From NCBI GenBank assembly GCA_938083505.1, contig CALKCF010000006.1:119047-183046 (forward strand): a DNA stretch of 64,000 nucleotides, given 5' to 3'. This DNA comes from an uncultured archaeon (GTDB taxonomy: Archaea; Thermoproteota; Nitrososphaeria_A; Caldarchaeales; Wolframiiraptoraceae). Made by a program: the position numbers and the translations under genes. Each line of letters starts with the position of its first letter. Position 1 is the stretch's first letter. Below, in pieces: positions 40,262-50,081 of this stretch. Under the pieces are notes generated by a model that saw nothing but the letters and a program-made list of their open reading frames with translations, had not been told where the DNA came from and did no database searches.

Positions 40262-40978
40262 CTACGACAGATCTAAGAATGACATGACCTTACACTTCAA
40301 CCCCAACCTCTTCTTTAGCTCCTCCACGCAGTTCTTGACGGAGAATAACGTAAATATGCCCACGGTTTTTGCTTTTGACCTCTCAACGAGCCTTACCATT
40401 GCCTCGAGCGTTGCGCCAGTTCTCATTATGTCATCAACTATGAGGACGTTCTCGTCCTTCTTGAGGGAGCCCTTAGGTATGTAGAAGGTCTTGAAGAGAA
40501 CTGGTGAGAAAATTGCCTTCTCTTCGAGGAACTCCTCCACACCAACCTCCTTAGTTCCTTTTGCCACGACAACCGACTTGACACCAAGCTCATTCCCGAG
40601 CTGTATCGCTATCGGAATCCCATCAACTGCGGCTGTTAAAATCTTGTCCACCTTGACGAGCTCGAACTCGCTGGCCACACTTTTCGCGATGAGCTGTTGA
40701 AGCCCTGCGTCGTAGCAAACGGAGGTAAGGTCATAAGCGCCATCCCTCTCAAAGACCTTTGACCTAAGTATGTCGCGAATGTAGTTTTCCTTAACGGCCT
40801 CTATTATCATCTCAGCTTTTTCGGCGCTCGGTATTACGTGACCGTTTATGTACCTGCTCAAAACGCTCGGTGGCAAATTTATAATCCTGGATATCTCCCT
40901 GTACGTGTAGTTCCTTTTCAAAACTCTCAGTATCTCAACAGCAAAAAGTTTTTTCTTAACTGAGACCAGCTTATTCAC
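40262..40978 (-). CDS. HTH plus phosphoribosyltransferase regulator (GfcR-like)
   Basis: N-terminal HTH 'TYREISRIINLPPSVLSRYINGH', PRPP loop 'VLIVDDIMRTGATLEAMV'. Confidence 0.85.
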   Translation of the reverse strand: MNKLVSVKKKLFAVEILRVLKRNYTYREISRIINLPPSVLSRYINGHVIPSAEKAEMIIEAVKENYIRDILRSKVFERDGAYDLTSVCYDAGLQQLIAKSVASEFELVKVDKILTAAVDGIPIAIQLGNELGVKSVVVAKGTKEVGVEEFLEEKAIFSPVLFKTFYIPKGSLKKDENVLIVDDIMRTGATLEAMVRLVERSKAKTVGIFTLFSVKNCVEELKKRLGLKCKVMSFLDLS

Positions 40979-41100
40979 AAATATGTTAAATCTTAAACGT
41001 ATTATTTATTTATATTTACTAAACAGCACGTAACAAAATGGTAATCGAATAACCCTCATACCCAAGCTTTATCTTAAGCCGCGTTCAGTCTTAATATTAA

Positions 41101-41982
41101 ATGACTCTGAAGCAGCTTTTCGAATGCGCGAAGTCGCTTAGGGATAAGTTGCAGAAAGATGAGAGTAGCGAGAAATATAGGGAGTGGTTGAATAGGGCAA
41201 AGGATATCTGGAGGCCTTATAAACCTAAAAAGCTTGAGTTGGAGGTTGCTGCTGTTGATAGCGGATGGAACTACAGAACGTACTGTGGCTTTTATCTATA
41301 TGCCATCAGGGCAATGGCCGTCAAGCAATCATCAGAAATAGTCACAGAATCAATAGTCGATGTTGGGATATTGCCTATGGAAAGTAAGGGGGCCGGTATA
41401 AGCCCTGAGTTGTACATGCAAGGAATTGCGGAGTGTTACGAGCACGATTTGGCATCAAGGGTGTCAAAGTTTTTAGATATTGTGTTGGTTGATGGGTCCA
41501 TTTTAGCTAGGCTGAATATGATGTATAACCTCAAGAAGGTCAGACTCTTTAGGGAGTATGTCGTTTACGTCAGGCCGTTAAGAAATGCTAAGAACATACT
41601 GTTCATCTCGAAGTATTCCCAAGACAGGAGCACTATACGAGGAGCGCTCGGAGACGTTTACTACATTAACAAGGCAACAAGAGACGTTGGGTATACGGAG
41701 CCTATAATGCATGAAAAGGGGGGAATGCTTGCATCGGTCTTCTATGTAAGGTTATCAGAAAATTCTGATGCACTGCATGTGGAGGTTCCTGCAGAAATTA
41801 ATTCCGAATATGTTGAATCTGTGATTGATGTATTACGTAGTATGGCGGTCAAGGGATACCCGTACGCCCTTATGGTCGCGCACGAAATGGCCTCAATATC
41901 TAACGAGCTTATAGACATGCTCAGCGAAGTAGCTGGGCTTTCTGTTCTCCCGACGGCCAGGGAGGTGCTCAAGGTTGAGTGA
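41101..41982 (+). CDS. nurA: NurA 5'-3' nuclease
   Basis: 'AAVDSGWNYRTYCGFYLYAIRAMA', 'LVDGSILARL'; next to herA-mre11-rad50. Confidence 0.85.
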   Translation: MTLKQLFECAKSLRDKLQKDESSEKYREWLNRAKDIWRPYKPKKLELEVAAVDSGWNYRTYCGFYLYAIRAMAVKQSSEIVTESIVDVGILPMESKGAGISPELYMQGIAECYEHDLASRVSKFLDIVLVDGSILARLNMMYNLKKVRLFREYVVYVRPLRNAKNILFISKYSQDRSTIRGALGDVYYINKATRDVGYTEPIMHEKGGMLASVFYVRLSENSDALHVEVPAEINSEYVESVIDVLRSMAVKGYPYALMVAHEMASISNELIDMLSEVAGLSVLPTAREVLKVE

Positions 41983-43485
41983 GGTCGGAATCGTTGTCGG
42001 TGAGGCGCGACCAGAGCGAATACAATTTCTCGCCAAAGACGTAGTTAGGGTTGGGGAATTTGTCACGGTAGATACTATAGACGGACGGGTCTTATACTTA
42101 GTGGAGTCCTCTATATTGGAAAGCAAACTCCTATCAAAAGTAGAGGATTATATAACTGCGATGGAGGCAAAGGAGGGCGAGTAAGGTCAATCCTAGAGAT
42201 ACTTGTAGGCGTTGTGTTGCACGAGCCGTTGGATTGGTCAAAGAGATCTCAAAGGGCATGTGCGTTTATCCTACGCTACCACCCGATCCAGGCTCGTTCG
42301 TATTTCTTGCCGAGGATGTGTTGCTGAAAGAAATATTTCATAAAAGTTCAGAGGAGTTTGTCGAAGTTGGAAGGTTATTGAGGAGGAGCGGTGTCAAAGT
42401 TTCTGTTAACTTAAATAAGGTTGCCTCCAGACATCTTGCGATATTGGCAACCACGGGCAAAGGAAAAGTCAAATCTTTTGGCACTAATAGCAAAAAGAAT
42501 AGCGGATAAGAACGGGACTATGATAATATTGGACTATCACGCAGAGTACTATGGCCTGAAGATCGAGAGGAAAGTAAAGCACGTGGCTCCGAAGATTAAC
42601 CCAAGATATCTGGATTCCGAGGAGCTGGCAGGGATGCTCGATATAAGGGGTGACGCCACAAGACAAAGGGACATACTCAGAAGGGCGTACACTGAAAATG
42701 TGGCAAGGTCGTCGACCTTCTGGGATGATTTGAAGAAGAACCTTAGAGACATGGCAGAAAACGAAAAAGACTTCCATATAAGGACTACGGCCAGTAGGGT
42801 CTTAGAGATTGTCGAGAGAAACCTCGCGATAAAAGGCAACATATTCGACACAGAAATAGATAGTCCGCTCAACGTTATAGATCCTAACAAGATAAACGTG
42901 CTAGACATTTCGAGTCTAACAGAAGAGCAAGCCCAGATAGTTGTGGCGCATTACCTTACAGAAATCCTGAACGATAGGAAAAACGCCACATTTGGAAGAA
43001 GCTCAAGATTCAGATCACCCGTAGTTGTAGCGGTTGAAGAGGCCCATACCTTCATACCATCAGACAAAAACGGCAGAAGTTCTAGGTGCGCCAGCGTGCT
43101 GGCAAGAATAGCAAGAGAAGGAAGAAAGTTCGGGGTCTCACTGATTTTGGTTTCACAGAGACCATCTAAGCTGAATGCGAATGTGGTGAGCCAAATGGGT
43201 AGCTTCGCCATATCCGGATTAACTCATCCGAGAGACCAGAGTTTCGTTATGGAAGTTACGGATGAGGTACCGAACGAGCTGAGCGCATCCTTACCGAGCC
43301 TCAACACTGGCGAGATGATACTAGCTGGCCAATGGGTAACCGTGCCAGCACTTGTTAAAGTGGACTTAGTCGAAGAAAAGCACATAGGTATGGACTTAGA
43401 TACTGTAAAGTTATGGAAGGAAACGTCTAGAGAGGCTGACGTGAAACATAAAAGGATATCAACGGAGGAACTCATCAAACTATGA
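41975..43485 (+). pseudogene. herA: HerA bipolar DNA helicase, interrupted by two apparent +1 frameshifts (near 42175 and 42462)
   Basis: Three overlapping ORFs reconstruct HerA: HAS barrel (41975), middle (42234), ATPase core (42421). Frame switches fall at GAGGGCGAGTAAG and within Walker A 'ATTGKGKSNL'. Confidence 0.85.
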
Positions 43486-44597
43486 TTATTGGGCACCTAT
43501 CCGACACACATCTCGGAGCTTATGCAGGAGAGGATGAGGAAAGGGAACAGGACTATTACGAGGCCTTCCGTGAAGCTATTGAGATTTTCGCAAAGGAACG
43601 CGTTGAGTTTGTCATACACTCAGGCGATATATTGCATTCTTTTAAACCGTACGGAACTGCCATGAGAGCCCTTGCGGAGGGTGTTAAAATGTTGAACGAA
43701 AAAGGCATAAGGTTCATCTATACCTTGGGTGATCATGACATACCTAAGGTTCCCAGCACACCTCATCCCTGCATCCTCGATATCTTGGGGCTTGCTAACT
43801 ATGTTGGAAGAGGGAGGCCGATAGTCGTAAGAGATATCATCGTGGTAGGTCTCTATAAGCATAAGAGAATTGAGAAGGAAAATTTGTGCAAGAAGCTCAA
43901 AGACATCGCTGAGGGAATAAAGCAGATTGACGGAAAGAGGAAGGTTCTTGTACTGCACCAAGGGATTACCGAGTTACACAGATCCGCGGGCGAGATATCT
44001 AAATACGATATTCCAACAGATTTTGATTATTACGCAATGGGACACTTTCACATGCCCTGCGAGTTTAGGCACGGCAACGGTTTAGGTTCATATCCAGGAA
44101 CGACGCACTGGGTAGACTGGAACGACCCAGAGTTCTCTTCCGTTAACTTAGTCGACCTTTCTGCCGATGAGCCGAAAATAAACAGAGTTAGGCTGGAGTC
44201 CGTGAGGCCAAGGATCGAGAGGCGCGTAAGACTAGAAGAGCTGGGAGCTCTTGTGCAGATGTTAGCGTCGCCTACGCATAAGCGCCATAAGAGGCCGTGT
44301 CTATTAATAACGGTGGAGGCTAGTAGACCTTTTGACCCTAAACCGTTTGAGGATTTACTGAGCCCGTCCTATATAGTCGCAATCGAACAAGTTCTGAGGG
44401 AAGTAGGTAGCGAAGTTATGAGAGAAGCTCCTGACATAGATGCTGAGCTTATGAGGTTGGCGGAGGTTGTGTTAGGAAGTAAGGAAAGGGCTGAGTTTGC
44501 ACTATCCGAGCTACTCGAGGCCCTTAACAGCGAAGATTGGAGGGGGAGTGTACTTGAGGTCGTCTGGAAGGTATTTAAGGATGGTAGGTTCAAATGA
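43482..44597 (+). CDS. mre11: Mre11 nuclease
   Basis: 'HLSDTHLG', 'HSGDILH', 'GDHD', 'MGHFHMP'. Confidence 0.93.
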   Translation: MIIGHLSDTHLGAYAGEDEEREQDYYEAFREAIEIFAKERVEFVIHSGDILHSFKPYGTAMRALAEGVKMLNEKGIRFIYTLGDHDIPKVPSTPHPCILDILGLANYVGRGRPIVVRDIIVVGLYKHKRIEKENLCKKLKDIAEGIKQIDGKRKVLVLHQGITELHRSAGEISKYDIPTDFDYYAMGHFHMPCEFRHGNGLGSYPGTTHWVDWNDPEFSSVNLVDLSADEPKINRVRLESVRPRIERRVRLEELGALVQMLASPTHKRHKRPCLLITVEASRPFDPKPFEDLLSPSYIVAIEQVLREVGSEVMREAPDIDAELMRLAEVVLGSKERAEFALSELLEALNSEDWRGSVLEVVWKVFKDGRFK

Positions 44598-46867
44598 TCA
44601 CCAAAGTTCTTCTCAAGAACTTTACGTCGCATAAGGATACGTTATTAGAGTTAGGACCCGGTCTTAACGTATTCGTAGGCAGAAACGGTTCTGGGAAGAC
44701 TTCCGTCTTAGATGGGATAACATACACACTCTTCGGCAAACATAGAAGGGGAAGCAATGTCAACATAGTCATGGACGGGGCACTAGCAGGTCACGTAGAA
44801 GTTGAGTTCACACTAGACGGTAAGAAGTACACGGTCGGCAGGACTTTCGACGTTCAGGGCAGGTTAGAGGATGCCTACTTAAGAGTTGATGGAAAACCTT
44901 TGGTTAGCGGTGAGAGAAAGAAGGATGACGCTGTAAGCAAGAGGATTGAGAAGATCCTACGTATGGGATATGAGAGGCTAAGAAGTGCCGTAATCATCCA
45001 GCAAGGAGAGATCGATAGGATACTTTCTTGGGAACCTAAGGAGATAAAGGAACTATTCGATGACCTATTAGGCCTCGACATTATGGAGAGTGCCTATGAA
45101 AGGATGAAGAGTGTGAGTAAAGATTTTGACGAGAGGATAAGGAAAGAGACGGGATATTCTGTCAACGACGTTGGTAACCTTAGCAAAAGAATCTCCGAAG
45201 ATGAGGCCGCTATAAGCAAGCTTAACGAAGAGCTGAGAGAGAATGAACGACAGCTTAATGAACTAAAGGAAGAGTACGAAGCGATAAAGGCTGAGTTAGA
45301 AAAGATGGAACGGTTCAGAAACACATACTATAATGTTTTATCTCAAATCAGCTTTATTAAGGGCATTGTTAAGAATTGGATAGCGAGGGAGAAAGAAGAG
45401 CTTGATAGATGTAAGTCAGCTTTAGAGCGGATAAAGATAAAGGATGATGTTGATGAGATAGTTGACCTGAAAGAGAAACTGAAAGAGGAAATCGTGAAGC
45501 TGGAGAAGGATATCGAACACTTGAGGAGAGAAATAGACAGTGTTAAGAAAGAAGGGGAGGAAGTGGATGAAAAACTGAAAGCGTTAGGCGAAGAAAGCTT
45601 TGAGGGAAGAGAGTTTTCTGAAATCAAGAAGGAGGTCGATCGAAGGACCATTGAACTTATTGATATGGCCGTGGAGCTTGGCAAATCGTTAACGAGTAGA
45701 GACGGAAGGGAAACTTCTCTGAGGGGAGCTATAGAGGGAAAGAAGAAGGAAATACTGGAGCTTTTTGATGAGTCCTACAGATCCGGGATCAGGAAGTACC
45801 TCGAAGACCTAAAGAACAGGAAGATTGGCATGAACGAAAGGTTGGAGAGGGCATTATCAAAGCTTGAATCATTAATGAGAGATTTGAATAATAAGAGGGG
45901 TGAATTGCAGCGAATCTTCAAATTGTATGGTAAGGATTTTGAGGATTTGCAAGAAGAAATTAGAGAGGCTCAAGGCATCCTGAAAGCTGCCAGCATCGAT
46001 AATATAAAGAAGTTTGACTCTAGGAAGGAAAGGCTAGAAAAGATTGAGAAAGCGCTTGTGTCAATATCAGAAGATGATCTTCCAGAACCTGAGTTGCTCT
46101 ACAACATAGCTGTGACAGATGACGTTATCCAAAAGATAAAGAGCGTTGAAGTTATGATGCCAGATGCCAAGAGCTTCAATAAGGAGCGGTACGAAAACAT
46201 AGCGAGGCGTCACGAGGAACTTCAGAGGAAGATCGGCGAGCTAGAGGGCAGTATCGAGAGGATAAGAAAAGACATCAAGGAGAGAGAGGATGAGCTTTTT
46301 AAGCTAAAAAGCATAATCAGCGTACTAGAGGATGCCAAGAAGTTCCGGGACTTCCTCGATGATATTAGGAATAAGGTATACTATAGAGATGGCCCTGTGC
46401 TCAAATCCCTAAGATCGTGGACTATCAGAGAAGTATCGAGGTTTGCCACAGAACATCTGGAATCGTTCAACATCAATGTAGACGGAATAAAGCTCGAGGA
46501 GGTTAGCGACGAGGTCGAGATCAAGTGCTACCAAAGAGGGAGGGAGGTTGATAGTGATAGGCTTAGCGGTGGTGAGAAGGTTGCTGTAGCCCTCGCCCTT
46601 AGGCTTGCTATCGGCGACATACTTGGCGCGAGAAGGTTAGGCTTTTTTATACTCGATGAGCCGACCGTGCACCTTGACTTCGAGAATAAAAGGAGGATTG
46701 CAAAAGTCTTTTCGGCGCTGAGCAAAGAGGTTAGGCAAGTAATAGTAATCACGCACGACGAAGAAGTTTTTGAGGAGGCAGAGGCTACGCTTTACAAGTT
46801 TGAAAGGAGGCCTGGAATGGGAGGGTACACCAAGGTTAATCTGGTAGGAAGGCCAGCGTGGGCATGA
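44594..46867 (+). CDS. rad50: Rad50 ATPase without a CXXC zinc hook
   Basis: 'VGRNGSGKTSVLDGI', 'DRLSGGEKVAVALALRLAI', 'FFILDEPTVHLD'; only two cysteines, no CXXC. Confidence 0.93.
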   Translation: MITKVLLKNFTSHKDTLLELGPGLNVFVGRNGSGKTSVLDGITYTLFGKHRRGSNVNIVMDGALAGHVEVEFTLDGKKYTVGRTFDVQGRLEDAYLRVDGKPLVSGERKKDDAVSKRIEKILRMGYERLRSAVIIQQGEIDRILSWEPKEIKELFDDLLGLDIMESAYERMKSVSKDFDERIRKETGYSVNDVGNLSKRISEDEAAISKLNEELRENERQLNELKEEYEAIKAELEKMERFRNTYYNVLSQISFIKGIVKNWIAREKEELDRCKSALERIKIKDDVDEIVDLKEKLKEEIVKLEKDIEHLRREIDSVKKEGEEVDEKLKALGEESFEGREFSEIKKEVDRRTIELIDMAVELGKSLTSRDGRETSLRGAIEGKKKEILELFDESYRSGIRKYLEDLKNRKIGMNERLERALSKLESLMRDLNNKRGELQRIFKLYGKDFEDLQEEIREAQGILKAASIDNIKKFDSRKERLEKIEKALVSISEDDLPEPELLYNIAVTDDVIQKIKSVEVMMPDAKSFNKERYENIARRHEELQRKIGELEGSIERIRKDIKEREDELFKLKSIISVLEDAKKFRDFLDDIRNKVYYRDGPVLKSLRSWTIREVSRFATEHLESFNINVDGIKLEEVSDEVEIKCYQRGREVDSDRLSGGEKVAVALALRLAIGDILGARRLGFFILDEPTVHLDFENKRRIAKVFSALSKEVRQVIVITHDEEVFEEAEATLYKFERRPGMGGYTKVNLVGRPAWA

Positions 46868-46872
46868 TGAGG

Positions 46873-47602
46873 TCAGGAGCTGCTATCCAACCCGAAATAG
46901 AGTGTTAAGAGCTGTGGGTGTGCTAGTAGCTCGTCATATCCTCCCTCGAACGAAATTCTTTCACCAACTAGCAGATAAGCCCTATCACCTATCTCTAGGG
47001 CTTTCCTGGCATTCTGTTTCACAAGTATTATGGTAATCTTCATAGTATCTCTAAGCTCAATTATTTTTTCGAATACGCTGTTAGCTATTTTTGGTGCGGA
47101 GTTCGCTCGTTGGTTCGTCGAACATCATAACCTTAGTCCTTCTTAAGAGTGCCATAACCATCGCGATCATCTGCCTCTCACCACTGCTAAGTAAGCCGGC
47201 TTTAGTCTGCCAGTACTTCTTCACGACTGGGAAAATTTCGCAAACTTCTTTTAACTTTTCAGCTCTCTCAGATTTATCGAGTATGTAGCCTGCCATTATC
47301 ATGTTCTCCTCAACGCTAAGGTTCTCGAAGATTTTACCAAGCTGAGGCAGGTAAGCTATGCCAAGCTTGGCTATTTCATGTGGTGGTTTACCGACGAGCT
47401 CTATACCCTCGAACTTTACTGACCCAGAATAAATCGTGGTCAGCCCGAATATTGATTTCAGCAAAGTGCTCTTACCGCTCCCATTGGGTCCAACTATCGT
47501 GTTTATCTTTCCGGGTTGAAAGTTAGCTGATACGTCGAAAAGTACATGAAGCTTGCGATAGCCGGAGTTTAAGGCCTCGATAACTTTTCTATCAGAGATC
47601 AC
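46873..47602 (-). pseudogene. livF-type branched-chain amino-acid ABC ATPase, frameshifted
   Basis: ORF 47081-47602 ends 'FDEPTSELRTKNS*'; removing one base restores 'ELAPKIANSVFEKIIELRDTMKITIILVKQNARKALEIGDRAYLLVGERISFEGGYDELL...'. Confidence 0.85.
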
Positions 47603-47887
47603 TTATTCTGGCTTTCCGGATGTTATTATAGAGCCTGCCGCTATTACGTAAACATAGTCGACATAGCGGAGAGCGATGTCAAGCCTATGCTTTACCATGA
47701 GGATCGTTAAGTTCTTTTCATCTTTAAGCCTCCTGAGAGTCTTGAATATTTCATGCGCGAGTGTAGGGTTTACACCGGCTATCGGCTCATCCATTATCAG
47801 CAGATTCGCACCAACGATAAGTGCCCTCCCGATCTCCAGGAGCTTCAACTGTCCTCCGCCCGGCTTTTCAGCTTCCTGATTCCACAT
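47603..47887 (-). pseudogene. livG-type ABC ATPase fragment (C-terminal half only)
   Basis: 'GGGQLKLLEIGRALIVGANLLIMDEPIAGVNPTLAHEIF'; no Walker A half. Confidence 0.85.
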
Positions 47888-47894
47888 ATGGTCT

Positions 47895-48841
47895 ATGAGT
47901 TTAAATCTTAAGTTTGGTTATGCGGGAATACCGAACTTTGGTAAGCTTTTAGCCGTTGCAGGGGGCGCTTTCTTCATCGGAACGATTCCAGGTAGGTTTC
48001 TCGCGTACTTATTCAACGTACCTATAGAGTTAGACTTTATCAAAAACAACTTGGAGGTTGTCTCCTTACTTAACCAAGTTTTAGTTTCCGAGTCCATAAT
48101 CTTGATCTGCTATCTTTTGGTATCGTTGATAGGTGCTGCACTTGCCGGAGCAGCTTTAGGATACGTTGCCTCCTATCCTGGAGTAAGGCTTATGGGTGAT
48201 TACTTAACCATGACTCTTCTGACCATGGCCGAGATATTGAGGATTGTAGGAGATAACTGGGAACCACTCATCGGAGGTAGCTTAGGCGTACGCATACCTG
48301 ACACGTTTAGGTGGATTAGTGGAGAGTACAGACAGATTTATGTGAACTTAACGATAATCGTTGCGACCGTGGTTATATTTATCTATTTAGAGCTCATTAG
48401 CAGGTCGCCTCTTGGTGGAACACTCAGAGCTGTAAGGTATGAAGAACTTTCAGCCAGAGTTTATGGTAAAGACGTAGATAAGTTAAGAATCAAAACGCTG
48501 ATCGTTGTATGCGCGATAGCTGCAATCGACGGGGCGTTGTATTCATTCCTCACGGCGAGCATATCGGCCCGTGATTTTTAATAGGATCACGCATACTTTC
48601 TGGCCATGGGTGATGGTAATCGTTGGAGGAGCTGGTAACAATATCGGAGCCCTTTGTAGGAGCAGGCATATTTGTGACACTTCGGAGGCTTATAATGTTC
48701 TACAAGAGTTATTTCGAGGTAATCGTTCCGTTCGATGTGGTCTGGCTCGAGTATATGCTGCTTGGATTTGCGCTCATTCTTGTACTGCTTTACAGACCTG
48801 AGAGGCTAGTGCCTGAGAAACCAACAAAAACAAAACCTTAA
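47895..48841 (+). pseudogene. livM-type permease, 5'-truncated with two frameshifts
   Basis: 'LNLKFGYAGIPNFGK'; joins ...SISARDF|NRITHTFWPWVMVIVGGAGNNIGAL|VGAGIFVTLRRLIMFYKSYFEV across three frames. Confidence 0.85.
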
Positions 48842-48926
48842 AGTATGAACACATCATCAGTAAAGCGATACTGCAAAATAAACATAAAGAAGGGGCACGA
48901 AGCTTATTATAACTTCACAGGCTCTA

Positions 48927-50021
48927 TTAACCACTTACTATCTTTCCGATTTCGCTCGTTATTCTATAACCTTTCATCCGCTTTATAGTTTGAACGAATT
49001 CCCTAGATCTCAGAAGAGAGAGCAACTCTCTCATAATACTCTTTCTCATGGCTTCTTTCAGGACCACTAGATCATACCATTCCCAGACGAGTCTCATGAA
49101 TTGTAAGCCGTAAAGCTCTGCGGCATACCTAATGGTTATACCTACATCAGCAGCCCCAGTCGCTATCTCCCTAGCTACTTCAACGTGTGTCTTGACTTCC
49201 CTATCATAGTTTCTGATGAGTCGTGGCACGTAGGCCGGGTTTATGCCTTTGTCGAGCGCTGCCTGCTTGAGTAAGTGATCCAATAAAGCCCTCGTGCCTG
49301 AGCCTGGATTTCTGTTCACGAGTCTGAGCTTATGATTCAACAAGTCCGAGATTCCGTTAATTTTCGTGTCGGGCCTAAATGCTAAGCCGAGTTCGCGCTG
49401 ATAGCCCCTGACAATTACAGCCTTGTCCTCAAGCCAATACCGGCTTAAGAATGGTACATTGTATTTACCCGTTGCAGGGTCTAGGAGATGAACTCCTGCT
49501 ATGTGAGCATCCCCCCTCATTAGCGTAGCTAAACCACCCGCTGAGCCGAGCCAAGAGACTTCAACATCCAAGTCATGCTTTCTTGCTTTGAGAATTCCGA
49601 TGAGGACCTCCAGCGCCGGGTCGTTGCTTCCAGCTACGGCGAGGTCAGGTACGCTAAACATGACCTTACTTTCAGGCACATTTCTGAGCGGGTCACTAAG
49701 CTTAGCCTCGGCATTAAGGTAAAGCTTAAGGAGCTCTTTGCCAAGCTTCGTGAGCCTTGCGCCTCCGCCCCCTAGGCCGCCACGCCTAGCTTCGATCAGT
49801 TTCTCGTTAAACAGCTCCTCGATCCTTGTCAGCCTTTCCCAAGTCCTCGCGTATGGTACGCCGACTGTCCTACATGCTGTCAGCAGAGAACCTCTTTGCT
49901 CGATTTCACGAAGCACTTTAGCCAACTTTGAGTCGAGGATTACCTCACCTTTCCATTCTAAGAATATCTCGGCCCTGACCGTCAGACCCTCTGGGTGCAT
50001 TCCTCTCAATGTCATGTACAA
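48927..50021 (-). CDS. ModE-like winged HTH fused to a periplasmic-binding-protein-like domain; candidate tungstate/molybdate regulator
   Basis: ModE-type HTH 'GSLLTACRTVGVPYARTWERLTRIEELF...GGLGGGGARLTKLG', then 'NRNPGSGTRALLD' binding-protein domain. Confidence 0.8.
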   Translation of the reverse strand: MYMTLRGMHPEGLTVRAEIFLEWKGEVILDSKLAKVLREIEQRGSLLTACRTVGVPYARTWERLTRIEELFNEKLIEARRGGLGGGGARLTKLGKELLKLYLNAEAKLSDPLRNVPESKVMFSVPDLAVAGSNDPALEVLIGILKARKHDLDVEVSWLGSAGGLATLMRGDAHIAGVHLLDPATGKYNVPFLSRYWLEDKAVIVRGYQRELGLAFRPDTKINGISDLLNHKLRLVNRNPGSGTRALLDHLLKQAALDKGINPAYVPRLIRNYDREVKTHVEVAREIATGAADVGITIRYAAELYGLQFMRLVWEWYDLVVLKEAMRKSIMRELLSLLRSREFVQTIKRMKGYRITSEIGKIVSG

Positions 50022-50056
50022 TCGTTATCTTTTTTTATAAAAACATTTAAAAATAT

Positions 50057-50079
50057 CGTTATACCAAAAAGGAATAACG
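50057..50079. promoter_or_regulatory. ModE-type palindromic operator
   Basis: CGTTAT-N11-ATAACG between the divergent regulator and tupA; an extra CGTTAT half-site at 50023-50028. Confidence 0.55.
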
Positions 50080-50081
50080 TG

